Positions 30,557-38,912 of a stretch of 64,000 nucleotides of DNA are shown one piece after another. The notes beneath the pieces were generated by a model. It was not told the DNA's origin. It ran no database searches and was given only the letters and a program-made list of their open reading frames with translations. The stretch's first letter is position 1. Each line of letters starts with the position of its first letter. The DNA is from Paracoccus sp. (in: a-proteobacteria). Lineage in GTDB: Bacteria; Pseudomonadota; Alphaproteobacteria; Rhodobacterales; Rhodobacteraceae. Position numbers and translations under genes: made by a program. Location of the stretch: assembly GCF_030538655.1 (NCBI RefSeq), contig NZ_JAUNTO010000015.1:1-64000 (forward strand), written 5' to 3'.

Positions 30557-31226
30557 GCAACAATGCCTCGGCCAGCGGGATGGTGTCGGGGCGGCCCACA
30601 TCGCACCAGCCGCCGGAGTGGATCAGGCCAAAGGCGCGACCCTGCGCAATGGCCGCATCCCAGCAGCGGTTCAGCGAAAACACCGTCTCGGGGATCGCAT
30701 CCAGCAGCGCCGGGTTGATGATCTGCGCCCCGCCATAGACCAGATCGCCGCCCCGGCTGATCCGTCCCGCACTGTCCTGCGCGAAATCGCCCCCCCCCGC
30801 GCGGGCCGTGGCGCGCGCCAGCGGCACCAACATCAGCAGCGCATCCATCCGTGCGCCGTCCCATGCCGCACGCAGGCCCGCCACCGGGTTCGCGCCGGTC
30901 CAGACCACATCGGGGTTCAACGTCAGCACCGCACCCGCACCCAGCAAGGGCAGCGCCTGCCGCAGCCCGCCGCCGGTTTCCAGCACCGGGCCGGGTTCGT
31001 GGCTGATCGCCACATCGGTGCCCGCCAGATGATCGGCAATCATCGGTGCCAGATAATGCGTATTCACCACCACCCGCCGCGCCCCGCCCGCGCGCCCCAG
31101 CGCGATAGCACGGTCCAGCAGCGTCTGCCCGCCGACGCGGATCAGCGGTTTGGGCCGCGTCTCGGTCAGGGGCCGCATCCGGGTGCCAAGACCAGCGGCA
31201 AAGATCATCAGCGCGTCGGGCATCAC
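30549..31226 (-). CDS. Nucleotidyltransferase, MurU-like (MurNAc-1-P uridylyltransferase)
   Basis: The 225-residue protein has the nucleotidyltransferase signature IFAAGLGTRMRPLTETRPKPLI, LNPDVVW (metal-binding Asp) and WCDVGRPDT near the C-terminus. Together with the sugar kinase domain encoded just upstream (AmgK-like) it fits the MurU step of cell-wall recycling, converting MurNAc-1-phosphate to UDP-MurNAc. This role is inferred from family and from the neighbour; the substrate cannot be read from sequence. It overlaps the upstream fusion gene by 4 nt. Confidence 0.85.
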   Translation of the reverse strand: MMPDALMIFAAGLGTRMRPLTETRPKPLIRVGGQTLLDRAIALGRAGGARRVVVNTHYLAPMIADHLAGTDVAISHEPGPVLETGGGLRQALPLLGAGAVLTLNPDVVWTGANPVAGLRAAWDGARMDALLMLVPLARATARAGGGDFAQDSAGRISRGGDLVYGGAQIINPALLDAIPETVFSLNRCWDAAIAQGRAFGLIHSGGWCDVGRPDTIPLAEALLHG

Positions 31227-32620
31227 GGGGCGATCCTTTGCAGAAATTCGGCATCGGGTGGCGGCACATCCGCCAGCAGCGCCGCCAAAGGCGCCAGCGC
31301 CGGATGCGCCAGATTGCGGTGCAGATACCCCCAGACGCGCGGCATCATCGCCAGATAGCGCGGCTTGCCGTCACGGATTGCCAGCCGGGCAAAAATACCC
31401 AGGATACGCAAGGCCCGCTGCGCCCCCAGCAAGGCATAAGCCGCGCGGAACCCGTCATCCACACGACCGCCCAGATAGCGGTCGATCATCGCCTCTTCGA
31501 TCGCCGGGTCCACATCGCGGCGTGCGTCCTGCAAGGCCGACACCAGATCATAGGCCGGATGCGCCGCCACCGCGTCCTGAAAATCCAACAGGCCCAAAGG
31601 GGCCGCACCGCGCCAGATCAGGTTCTCGGCATGGAAATCACGCAGCGATGTAACGCTGGCCATGCCTGCGCCGGTCTGCACGGCCAGATCGGCCAGAACG
31701 GCAGGCAAGCCAGAGGCCGTATCCGCGCCCGGATACCACTCCACAAACAGCGTCGCCAAATCGGCCAAAGCCGCCCCATCCAGCCGGCGCACCCAATCAG
31801 GCGGCGCATGGCGGTGCAGATCGGCCAGCAGATCGGTGATGCGAGCATAAATCGTCCGGGCCTGCGCCGGATCGCCTTCCAGCACACGGGCGACCAGATC
31901 ATCGCCCAGATCCTCGATCAGCAGAAACCCCGCCGCGCGGTCCTGCGCCAGCATGTGCGGCGCATGAAAGCCACGGTCGCGCAGCCAGCCGGTCATCGCC
32001 AGATAGGCCGCGATACTGCCAGGCGGCGGATCGTCCATCAGGATCGCCGTGCCTGCGCCATGCAGCCTGAAATACCGCCGCGCGGATGCATCACCCGCCA
32101 AAGAGTGAACCCGCGCCTCACCCCAGCCCGCAGCATCGGCAAAACCGGCCCGGTCCAGATCGCGGCTCAGAGCGGGCCAATCCGCCGGATCGCCCGCAAA
32201 CACCAGATCACGCAGATCCGGCCCCGCCCCCGGTGACAGCCGCAGCCACAGCGCGCCGGGCGGTGCGGCCTCCAGCCGGTCGGGCCATTCGATCAGGCAG
32301 GTGGCACCGCCCGCCATCGCCTCGTCCAGCCCCAGTTCGTCCAGCTCTGACACATCGCCCAGCCGATACAGATCGGCGTGCCAGACCTCGCCCAAGGGCG
32401 TGTCATAGGTCTGCACCAGCGTGAAGGTCGGGCTTGGCACATCCTCGGCCGCATCGCCCTGCCGGGCGCGGATAAAGGCACGGGCGAAATGCGTCTTGCC
32501 CGCCCCCACCGCCCCGTCCAGCAACAGCACCCGGCCCGGCGGCATCACCCCGGCCAGCATCCGCGCGATGGCGGCAACCCGGCCTTCATCGGCCCCGTCG
32601 ATCTTGGCAATCATCTGCAT
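31223..32620 (-). CDS. Fusion protein: TsaE (tRNA t6A ATPase) + AmgK-like sugar kinase
   Basis: The 465-residue protein fuses two families. Residues 1 to about 150 are TsaE, with Walker A LLDGAVGAGKTHFARAF and PSPTFTLVQTYD, WHADLYRLGD and LIEWPDRL. TsaE is the ATPase needed for t6A37 tRNA modification. Residues about 150-465 are an aminoglycoside-phosphotransferase-like kinase with DASARRYFRL, IEDLGDD, LRDFHAENLIW (catalytic Asp) and LLDFQDAV (metal Asp). This is the AmgK-type anomeric MurNAc/GlcNAc kinase. The two halves have unrelated roles, yet the fused frame has no break. Fusion of this kind is known to me from Rhodobacterales. It starts the six-gene run down to trxA. Confidence 0.88.
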   Translation of the reverse strand: MQMIAKIDGADEGRVAAIARMLAGVMPPGRVLLLDGAVGAGKTHFARAFIRARQGDAAEDVPSPTFTLVQTYDTPLGEVWHADLYRLGDVSELDELGLDEAMAGGATCLIEWPDRLEAAPPGALWLRLSPGAGPDLRDLVFAGDPADWPALSRDLDRAGFADAAGWGEARVHSLAGDASARRYFRLHGAGTAILMDDPPPGSIAAYLAMTGWLRDRGFHAPHMLAQDRAAGFLLIEDLGDDLVARVLEGDPAQARTIYARITDLLADLHRHAPPDWVRRLDGAALADLATLFVEWYPGADTASGLPAVLADLAVQTGAGMASVTSLRDFHAENLIWRGAAPLGLLDFQDAVAAHPAYDLVSALQDARRDVDPAIEEAMIDRYLGGRVDDGFRAAYALLGAQRALRILGIFARLAIRDGKPRYLAMMPRVWGYLHRNLAHPALAPLAALLADVPPPDAEFLQRIAP

Positions 32621-32743
32621 GACGATGTTCTAGCCACTTGTCCGCGACAAAGGAAAGCCCCGGCTTCCTGCTTGTCCCAATACCCATGCGATCTGACAGA
32701 AAAATCAGGTGCCACCGCCTGAGCCGGATGGTATGTCGGGAGC

Positions 32744-33343
32744 ATGAAACATATCGCCCTGATCCTGATGATGACCGCCACCCCGGCCCTTGCCACGCCG
32801 GAATATGTGCTGCCCACCCTGTTCGACGTCAGCGGTGTCGCGGCCGATGATGTGCTGAACGTGCGGGCCGAACCTTCGGCCCAAGCGGAAATCCTGTCTT
32901 CCCTGCGCCCCGACGCCACCGGGATCGAGGTTGTGCAGGAACAGGACGGCTGGGGCCGCGTCAACGCTGGCGAAATCTCGGGCTGGGTCGCGATGCGGTA
33001 TATGTCGTATCGCACCGATGTCTGGGACGGGGCCGCCCTGCCCGGCGGATTCCGCTGCTTTGGCACCGAACCGTTCTGGGATGCCCGCATCAGCGATGGC
33101 GCGCTGGTCATCGGCACCCCCGATGACACGCCCCGCAGCCTGCCGGTCAGCGATCTGCTGGCCAACGGCCTGTTCCGCGATCCGACGCGCGTGGTAATGG
33201 CGCAGGGGGCCACCCTGACCGCCACCCCCATGATCTGTTCCGACGGTATGTCCGACCGGCTGTTCGGCCTGCGCGCCGATCTGGCGATCAGCGGTCAGGA
33301 CCGGCTGCTGTCCGGCTGCTGCACCATCCAGCCCGCCGAGTAA
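32744..33343 (+). CDS. Exported SH3-domain protein
   Basis: The 199-residue protein starts with a signal peptide (MKHIALILMMTATPALA). Residues about 25-90 form a bacterial SH3 domain (DVLNVRAEPSAQAEIL, GWGRVNAGEISGWVAMRY). The C-terminal half carries FRCFGTEPFWDARI, and the end has two conserved cysteine positions (MICSDGM, LSGCCTIQ), resembling COG3650-type envelope proteins. SH3 domains of this sort often bind cell-wall peptides. It diverges from the tsaE-amgK operon and is followed by a hairpin terminator. Confidence 0.75.
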   Translation: MKHIALILMMTATPALATPEYVLPTLFDVSGVAADDVLNVRAEPSAQAEILSSLRPDATGIEVVQEQDGWGRVNAGEISGWVAMRYMSYRTDVWDGAALPGGFRCFGTEPFWDARISDGALVIGTPDDTPRSLPVSDLLANGLFRDPTRVVMAQGATLTATPMICSDGMSDRLFGLRADLAISGQDRLLSGCCTIQPAE

Positions 33344-33353
33344 CCGTAAACAA

Positions 33354-33373
33354 GGCGGGCCACGCGACCCGCC
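33354..33373 (-). terminator. Hairpin between SH3 gene and thiolase gene
   Basis: GGCGGG and CCCGCC form a 6-bp stem with an 8-nt loop. On the minus strand it is followed by TTGTTTA, so it can end thiolase transcription; on the plus strand it also lies just behind the SH3 gene. Confidence 0.55.
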
Positions 33374-33382
33374 CCGCCCGGA

Positions 33383-34543
33383 TCAGGCCAGTTCCACGGC
33401 GATGGCCGTGCCCTCGCCGCCGCCGATGCAAATCGCAGCCACGCCGCGGCGCAGGCCGCGTGCCTTCAGCGCATGGATCAGCGTCACGATAATTCGCGCC
33501 CCCGAGGCCCCGATGGGATGGCCAAGCGCACAGGCACCGCCGTTGACGTTCACCTTGTCATGCGCGATCCCCATCCGCGCCATGAACGCCATAGGAACAA
33601 CGGCGAAGGCTTCGTTCACCTCCCACAGATCCACGTCGTCCTTGCCCCAACCGATCTGCTGCAACAGCTTTTCGGCGGCGGGAACCGGGGCGGTCGGGAA
33701 ATCGGCGGGAGCCTGCGCATGGCTGGCGTAACCGACGATGCGCGCCACCGCGCCATCGGCCTGGTCCGACAGCACCAGCGCCGCCGCTCCGTCCGAAATG
33801 CTGGAAGAATTGGCCGCCGTCACCGTGCCATCCTTGCGGAAGGCGGGCTTCAGATGCGGGATCTTGTCGGGGCGGGCATTGCCGGGCTGTTCATCGGTGT
33901 CCACCACCGTATCGCCGCCACGTCCCTTGACCGTCACCGCCGTGATCTCATCGGCAAAAGCGCCCGTTTCGATGGCCTCGACCGCGCGCGACAGGCTGGC
34001 CAGCGCATAGCTGTCCTGATCCTCGCGGGTAAAGTTAAAGGCACTGGCGCAATCCTCGGCAAAGGTGCCCATCAGGCGGCCTTTGTCATAGGCATCCTCA
34101 AGCCCGTCAAGGAACATATGGTCGATCACCTGCCCATGCCCCAGCCGCGCCCCGGCACGCATTTTCGGCAGCAGATAGGGGGCGTTGGTCATGCTTTCCA
34201 TGCCGCCCGCAATGATCGTGCGGGCACTGCCGGCGCGGATCGCATCGGCGGCCATCATCACCGTCTGCATCCCCGATCCACACATCTTGTTCAGCGTGGT
34301 GGCGGGCACCGACTGCGGCAAACCCGCCGCGAAACCGGCCTGCCGCGCGGGGGCCTGCCCTTGACCGGCGGGAAGAACGCAGCCCATGAACAGCGCATCG
34401 ACCGAGTCAGCCGCGGCGCCTGCACGCTGCAAGGCGGCGGCAATCGCCGCCCCGCCCAGTTCCGCCGCCGTCAGCCCGGCCAGCGCGCCCTGCATCCCGC
34501 CCATCGGCGTGCGCGCCGCGCCCCGAACATAAACTTGCTGCAT
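33383..34543 (-). CDS. Acetyl-CoA acyltransferase (thiolase)
   Basis: Thiolases condense or cleave acyl-CoA with acetyl-CoA. The 386-residue product has the nucleophile Cys88 in LNKMCGSGMQTVM, NEAFAVVPMAFM (His/Asn region), GGACALGHPIGASGAR (catalytic His) and the second Cys in AICIGGGEGTA. It could serve PHB synthesis as an acetoacetyl-CoA thiolase or fatty-acid breakdown; sequence alone does not decide. I chose ATG 34543 (MQQVYV), with GGGAGG about 10 nt upstream. It stands alone, divergent from the STAS gene. Confidence 0.93.
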   Translation of the reverse strand: MQQVYVRGAARTPMGGMQGALAGLTAAELGGAAIAAALQRAGAAADSVDALFMGCVLPAGQGQAPARQAGFAAGLPQSVPATTLNKMCGSGMQTVMMAADAIRAGSARTIIAGGMESMTNAPYLLPKMRAGARLGHGQVIDHMFLDGLEDAYDKGRLMGTFAEDCASAFNFTREDQDSYALASLSRAVEAIETGAFADEITAVTVKGRGGDTVVDTDEQPGNARPDKIPHLKPAFRKDGTVTAANSSSISDGAAALVLSDQADGAVARIVGYASHAQAPADFPTAPVPAAEKLLQQIGWGKDDVDLWEVNEAFAVVPMAFMARMGIAHDKVNVNGGACALGHPIGASGARIIVTLIHALKARGLRRGVAAICIGGGEGTAIAVELA

Positions 34544-34641
34544 TTTCCCTGTTCCTCCCTGCAATGAACGGCCATCGCTTACCAGATGCTAACCTTTTGC
34601 GTCTAGGAAAGGGAATCACCGAATATGCGAAAGGGCCGCAG

Positions 34642-34974
34642 ATGAATCTGACCGTGAACCAGTCCAACGATCTGATCGTTATCACCGTGGATGAAACACG
34701 GCTGGATGCGGCCATTTCCACCCGCTTCAAGGATCGGATGCGGGAAATCGTAACCAAGGCGCAGCACCCGGTGCTGATCGACATGCGCGGCGTGGATTTC
34801 ATGGACAGTTCCGGCCTTGGCGCGATGATCGCCGTGCACAAGGCCATGCCGCCCGGCGTCGGGCTGACGCTTGACGGGCTGACGCCGAACGTAGATCGGG
34901 TCTTTCGCCTGACGCGCATGGATTCCGTCTTTACCATCACCGACAGCACCCCCTTGCAGGAGAAACGTGCATGA
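34642..34974 (+). CDS. STAS-domain anti-anti-sigma factor
   Basis: The 110-residue single STAS domain has the phosphorylatable-serine motif VDFMDSSGLGAM (Ser56 by analogy with SpoIIAA). Such proteins bind a serine-kinase anti-sigma factor when unphosphorylated. It overlaps the next gene, which encodes that kinase type, by 4 nt. I chose ATG 34642 because GAAAGGG lies 6 nt upstream. No matching sigma factor or PP2C phosphatase is in the window, so the rest of the switch lies elsewhere. Confidence 0.9.
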   Translation: MNLTVNQSNDLIVITVDETRLDAAISTRFKDRMREIVTKAQHPVLIDMRGVDFMDSSGLGAMIAVHKAMPPGVGLTLDGLTPNVDRVFRLTRMDSVFTITDSTPLQEKRA

Positions 34975-35483
34975 CCCTCGGCCAGCAAGCCGTCAGCCCA
35001 GAAGGGCGCCGCCGGGTCCATACCCAGCCGATGTTTCACCGGGTTTTCAGCGCCACGCCCATGGCGGTGCGCACGGTGCTGGACGATATGCGCAGCCGGT
35101 TCCGCGACAATGTGGATGACGATGCCCTGGGTCGGCTGGAACTGGTGCTGGCCGAAGTGATGAACAACGTCACCGAACATGGCAGCGCCCTGCCCGGCGA
35201 TGCACCGGGCGGACGGGCGCCCTCGATTCACCTGTGCATTGTGCGCCACGACAACGGCCTGTCCTGCGCCGTCACGGATGATGGGGTATCACTGCCCGCC
35301 GATTGTCTGCGTCCGCGCGATCTGCCCGGATCAGACAGTGACGGAATGCCCGAGGGTGGCTTTGGCTGGTATCTGATTCAGGATCTGACGCAGGCGTTGT
35401 GCTATTACCGCGAGGAACGGCGCAATTTTCTGGCCTTCTGCGTGCCGTTCAGCGCGGAAAAAACCGCGCATCCGGTCAGCTGA
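34971..35483 (+). CDS. RsbW-like anti-sigma serine kinase (HATPase)
   Basis: The 170-residue protein has a GHKL ATPase fold with N-box LVLAEVMNNVTEHG, G1-box VTDDGVSLP and G2-box GGFGWYLIQDL. It is the usual partner of the STAS protein encoded just upstream, which it would phosphorylate. The pair forms a partner-switching module. The N-terminal 25 residues are polar and may be flexible. The target sigma factor cannot be named from the window. Confidence 0.88.
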   Translation: MTLGQQAVSPEGRRRVHTQPMFHRVFSATPMAVRTVLDDMRSRFRDNVDDDALGRLELVLAEVMNNVTEHGSALPGDAPGGRAPSIHLCIVRHDNGLSCAVTDDGVSLPADCLRPRDLPGSDSDGMPEGGFGWYLIQDLTQALCYYREERRNFLAFCVPFSAEKTAHPVS

Positions 35484-35489
35484 GACCAA

Positions 35490-35822
35490 TCAGTTCAGCA
35501 GATGCCCCAGCGGGTAGTGCCCATCCTCGAAATCACCAAAATGTTCCATGACTTCGGGATGTTCGACCGGCTCACCCGAGAAATCGGGAATCAGGTTCTG
35601 TTCCGACACATACGCGACGTAATAGGTCGCCTCATTTTCGGCAAACAGGTGGTAGAAGGGCTGATCCTTGGCCGGACGAACTTCTTCCGGGATGGATTCA
35701 TACCATTCCTGCGTATTGGCGAATTCGGGATCAACGTCAAAGATCACACCCCGAAACGGGTGCGTGCGATGCCGCACCACCTGACCCAAACTGAACTTTG
35801 CCACACGAGCAGAATCCGTCAT
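35490..35822 (-). CDS. hspQ: Heat shock protein HspQ
   Basis: HspQ (YccV domain, hemimethylated-DNA-binding type) is a Lon-protease specificity factor and stress protein in enterobacteria. The 110-residue product has KFSLGQVVRHRTHPFRGVI, then DVDPEFANTQEWYESIP, PFYHLFAENE and YVAYVSEQNLI, all typical of the family. I chose ATG 35822 because AAAGGA lies close upstream; the frame opens at 35849. It is convergent with the RsbW-like gene with only 6 nt between stops. Confidence 0.92.
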   Translation of the reverse strand: MTDSARVAKFSLGQVVRHRTHPFRGVIFDVDPEFANTQEWYESIPEEVRPAKDQPFYHLFAENEATYYVAYVSEQNLIPDFSGEPVEHPEVMEHFGDFEDGHYPLGHLLN

Positions 35823-35892
35823 TTCCAGTCCTTTCCTGCGCCGTCCCATACCGTGCGGTGCAGTTTCTGTCCATTGTCTGTTACGCGGGGTT

Positions 35893-36354
35893 TTACGGCT
35901 GCTCCGCTTCGTCCGGGGTCAACGCCACGGCAGACAGCGACATCTTGGCCGAACCCTGATTCAATTCGCGCGCATGGGCCAGATAGACCAATGTGCGATT
36001 CTGCGCATCATAGATGCGCTTGACCCGCAGCGATTTGAACACCAGCGACCGGCCTTCGGAAAACACATCCTCGCCCGCCGGGCCGCGCGCGATGTCGCCC
36101 AGAACCACCGGCCCGGTGCGGGTGCAGGCAATGGCGCTGTTTGACGGGTCTTCGAACCAGTTGCCCTGACTCAGCCGATCCAGAACCGAGCGGCTGAAAT
36201 AGGACAGATGACAGGTGACGCCTTGCACCTTGGGGTCGGCGATGGCCTCGATCACGATGTCGTTGCCGATCCAGTCCACCCCCACCTTGCCGACCTGTTC
36301 GGCTGACACAGGCGCACCAATCGTCAGCAGAACCGCAATGATCGCAGCCTTCAT
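35893..36354 (-). CDS. creA: CreA family periplasmic protein
   Basis: The 153-residue protein starts with a signal peptide (MKAAIIAVLLTIGAPVSAEQVG). The mature part carries the CreA family sequence KVGVDWIGNDIVIEAI, then DPKVQGVTCHLSYFSRS (one Cys), ACTRTGPVV (second Cys) and SLVFKSLRVKRIYD. The biochemical role of CreA is unknown. I chose ATG 36354 because AGGGGG lies about 8 nt upstream. Confidence 0.9.
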   Translation of the reverse strand: MKAAIIAVLLTIGAPVSAEQVGKVGVDWIGNDIVIEAIADPKVQGVTCHLSYFSRSVLDRLSQGNWFEDPSNSAIACTRTGPVVLGDIARGPAGEDVFSEGRSLVFKSLRVKRIYDAQNRTLVYLAHARELNQGSAKMSLSAVALTPDEAEQP

Positions 36355-36493
36355 CCATATCCCCCTTATCCGCGCGGCCTTATCAATCCCGCCAAGCGCG
36401 CGCATATCCCGATTCTGCCCGAGTCAGCACAGGACAGCCGGATCGGCGCGCCTTATACCAGACTGGCGGCGCCACATGCAGCGGAAAAACGGA

Positions 36494-37231
36494 TCAGCCG
36501 ATGGGGCGCGGCAGCCGCGCGACCGGCACCCGCCCCTGATCGCTCAAGGCCCAGATCCCGGACGGCTCGATCACCACCGCGGTCAGCGGCCCACCATAGG
36601 CTGCGCCGGTGTCGATGTTCAGCCGGTTGCCATAATGCGAAGGCTGCTTGACAGGCGTGTGCCCGTGCACCACCAGCGGCCCGAAATCCGTCCCGCTGTC
36701 CAGAAACGGCCGTCTGATCCAGACACAATCATCCTGCGTTTGATTCTGTAAATCCACGCCTGGCCGGATACCCGCATGAACGAACAGCGCCAGCGGATGC
36801 AGATACCAATGCGGCAGCCCCGCCAGCCATACCACATGGTCACGCGGCACTGCCCGCAGCGCCGCACGGTGCAGTTCGGCGCGCGGCAACGCCGGGTCCA
36901 CCCCATAGGATGCCAGCGTTTCCGCCGCGCCAAGACCGGGATGATCGACCCAATGCGCCCGATCCGAAAGCCCCGCATCGGTCCAGTCCCGGTCGGTCAG
37001 AAAGCGCAGAAACAGACGGTCGTGATTCCCCAGAACCACCCGCCAGTTGCACCCCGCTGCCTGACCGTCGATCAGATGCCGGATCACACCACGCGAATCC
37101 GGCCCACGGTCCACCAGGTCGCCCAGATGAACCACCATTGCATCATCCCCGCCATCGACAATGATCCGCTCATGCGCCTGCCGCAGCAGGTCGAGATGAC
37201 CATGCACATCACCGATGGCATAAACGCGCAT
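36494..37231 (-). CDS. Metallophosphoesterase (serine/threonine phosphatase type)
   Basis: The 245-residue protein has the phosphoprotein-phosphatase signature: GDVHGHLDLL, HLGDLVDRGPDS, VVLGNHDRLFLR, FVHAGIRPG and VVHGHTPVKQP. Each supplies metal ligands of the dinuclear centre. It may act on phosphoproteins or on diadenosine tetraphosphate-like nucleotides; both occur in this family. I chose ATG 37231, 4 nt after the serA stop, so it is the last gene of a serC-serA-phosphatase operon. The frame runs to 37363 inside serA but that part is shadow. Confidence 0.9.
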   Translation of the reverse strand: MRVYAIGDVHGHLDLLRQAHERIIVDGGDDAMVVHLGDLVDRGPDSRGVIRHLIDGQAAGCNWRVVLGNHDRLFLRFLTDRDWTDAGLSDRAHWVDHPGLGAAETLASYGVDPALPRAELHRAALRAVPRDHVVWLAGLPHWYLHPLALFVHAGIRPGVDLQNQTQDDCVWIRRPFLDSGTDFGPLVVHGHTPVKQPSHYGNRLNIDTGAAYGGPLTAVVIEPSGIWALSDQGRVPVARLPRPIG

Positions 37232-37235
37232 GAGA

Positions 37236-38825
37236 TCAGACCTCGAACTGCAAGGCACGGGCCTGAATGAACTTGCCGGTCTTTTGCAGTGCGGCCAGCA
37301 CCTCGGGCGACAGCGGCTCATCCAGATACAGAATGGCGATGGCATCCCCGCCCGAGGCAGCACGCCCCAGCGTAAAGTTGGCGATGTTCACGCCCATATC
37401 GCCCAGCGTGCCACCAAGGGTCCCAACCACGCCCGGCACGTCGCGGTTTCGGGTATACAGCATGTTCGCCCCCACCTCGGCATCAATATTGATGCCCCGG
37501 ATCTGGATAAAGCGCGGCTTGCCGTCGCTGAACACAGTGCCCGCGATAGAGCGTTCGCGTTCTGCGGTGACGACAGTCAGCTTGATATAACCCTCGAACA
37601 CACCGCTCTTGTCCTGATGCGTGGTCGAAATCTGAATACCGCGATCCTTGGCGATCACCGGGGCGGACACCATGTTCACATCCGGATTAGTCGCCTTCAT
37701 CACACCCGCGATCACCGCCGCGTTCAGCGCCGCCAGATTCATCTCGGCCACGATGCCGTCATAAAGAATATTGATGGCCTTGATCGGCTCATCCGTGGCC
37801 TGCCCGACAAAGGCACCCAGATGCCCGGCCAGCTTGATCCACGGCCCCATAACGGCAGCTTCTTCGGCGGTGACAGAGGGCATGTTCAGGGCGTTCTGCA
37901 CCGCGCCGGTCAGCAGATAATCGGCCATCTGCTCAGCCACTTGCAATGCGACGTTTTCCTGCGCCTCGGTGGTCGAAGCCCCCAGATGCGGCGTCACCAC
38001 CACATTGGACAGGTTGAACAGCGGGCTTTCGGTCGCCGGTTCCACCGCAAACACATCAAAAGCCGCGCCGACCACACGGCCATCCTTCAACGCCTCGGCC
38101 AGAGCGTCCTCATCCACCAGCCCGCCACGCGCACAGTTGATGATCCGCACGCCGGGCTTCAGCTTGGCAATCGCCTCGCGCGACAGAATATTGCGGGTCT
38201 TGTCGGTCAGCGGCACATGGAAGGTAATGAAATCGGCGCGCGGCAGCAGCTCGTCCAACTCGACCTTGGTGACGCCCAGTTCCTTGGCACGGTCTTCGGA
38301 CAGGAAGGGATCATAGGCGATCACCTTCATATGCAGGCCCAAAGCGCGATCAATCACGATCGAGCCGATATTCCCCGCACCAATCACACCCAGCGTCTTG
38401 TTGAACAGCTCGACCCCCATAAAGCGGTTCTTTTCCCACTTTCCGGCATGCGTGCTGACCGAGGCTTCGGGCAATTGCCGCGCGACGGCAAACATCATCG
38501 CAATCGCATGTTCGGCGGTGGTGACGCTGTTGCCAAAGGGCGTGTTCATCACGATCACCCCTTTTTTGCTGGCAGCGGGAATATCGACGTTATCCACCCC
38601 GATCCCGGCGCGACCCACCACTTTCAGGCTGGTGGCGTTCTCCAACAGCTTTTCGGTCACTTTCGTCGCAGACCGAATCGCCAGCCCGTCATATTGGCCA
38701 ATCACCTCGGCCAGCTTTTCCTTATCCTTGCCCAGATCGGGCAGGTAATCGACCTCGACCCCGCGATCGCGGAAAATCTGAACGGCGGTTTCGGAGAGTT
38801 TGTCGGAAACGAGAACCTTGGGCAT
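37236..38825 (-). CDS. serA: D-3-phosphoglycerate dehydrogenase
   Basis: SerA oxidises 3-phosphoglycerate to 3-phosphohydroxypyruvate, the first serine step. The 529-residue long form has GRAGIGVDNVDI, the NAD-binding motif GVIGAGNIGSIV, the conserved NCARGGLVDEDAL, the catalytic His in TPHLGASTTEAQ, an intervening domain and a C-terminal ACT domain (about residues 455-529) for serine feedback. I chose ATG 38825 because AAGGAG lies 6 nt upstream; an in-frame ATG directly precedes it. A REP-like element separates it from serC. Confidence 0.96.
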   Translation of the reverse strand: MPKVLVSDKLSETAVQIFRDRGVEVDYLPDLGKDKEKLAEVIGQYDGLAIRSATKVTEKLLENATSLKVVGRAGIGVDNVDIPAASKKGVIVMNTPFGNSVTTAEHAIAMMFAVARQLPEASVSTHAGKWEKNRFMGVELFNKTLGVIGAGNIGSIVIDRALGLHMKVIAYDPFLSEDRAKELGVTKVELDELLPRADFITFHVPLTDKTRNILSREAIAKLKPGVRIINCARGGLVDEDALAEALKDGRVVGAAFDVFAVEPATESPLFNLSNVVVTPHLGASTTEAQENVALQVAEQMADYLLTGAVQNALNMPSVTAEEAAVMGPWIKLAGHLGAFVGQATDEPIKAINILYDGIVAEMNLAALNAAVIAGVMKATNPDVNMVSAPVIAKDRGIQISTTHQDKSGVFEGYIKLTVVTAERERSIAGTVFSDGKPRFIQIRGINIDAEVGANMLYTRNRDVPGVVGTLGGTLGDMGVNIANFTLGRAASGGDAIAILYLDEPLSPEVLAALQKTGKFIQARALQFEV

Positions 38826-38869
38826 CATATGCTCCTTTACGCCACGCGACGGCGGCATCTTCTGTCTGA

Positions 38870-38906
38870 AAATATCCCACGGGGGTGTGGGGGTGTGAAA
38901 CCCCCA
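38870..38906. repeat. REP-like intergenic element, copy 2
   Basis: AATATCCCACGGGGGTG followed by GGGGG-TGTGAAA-CCCCC matches the element at 23783-23820 over nearly its whole length. It fills the gap between serC and serA inside what should be one transcript, so the hairpin may protect or attenuate the message. Confidence 0.7.
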
Positions 38907-38912
38907 CGAGCT

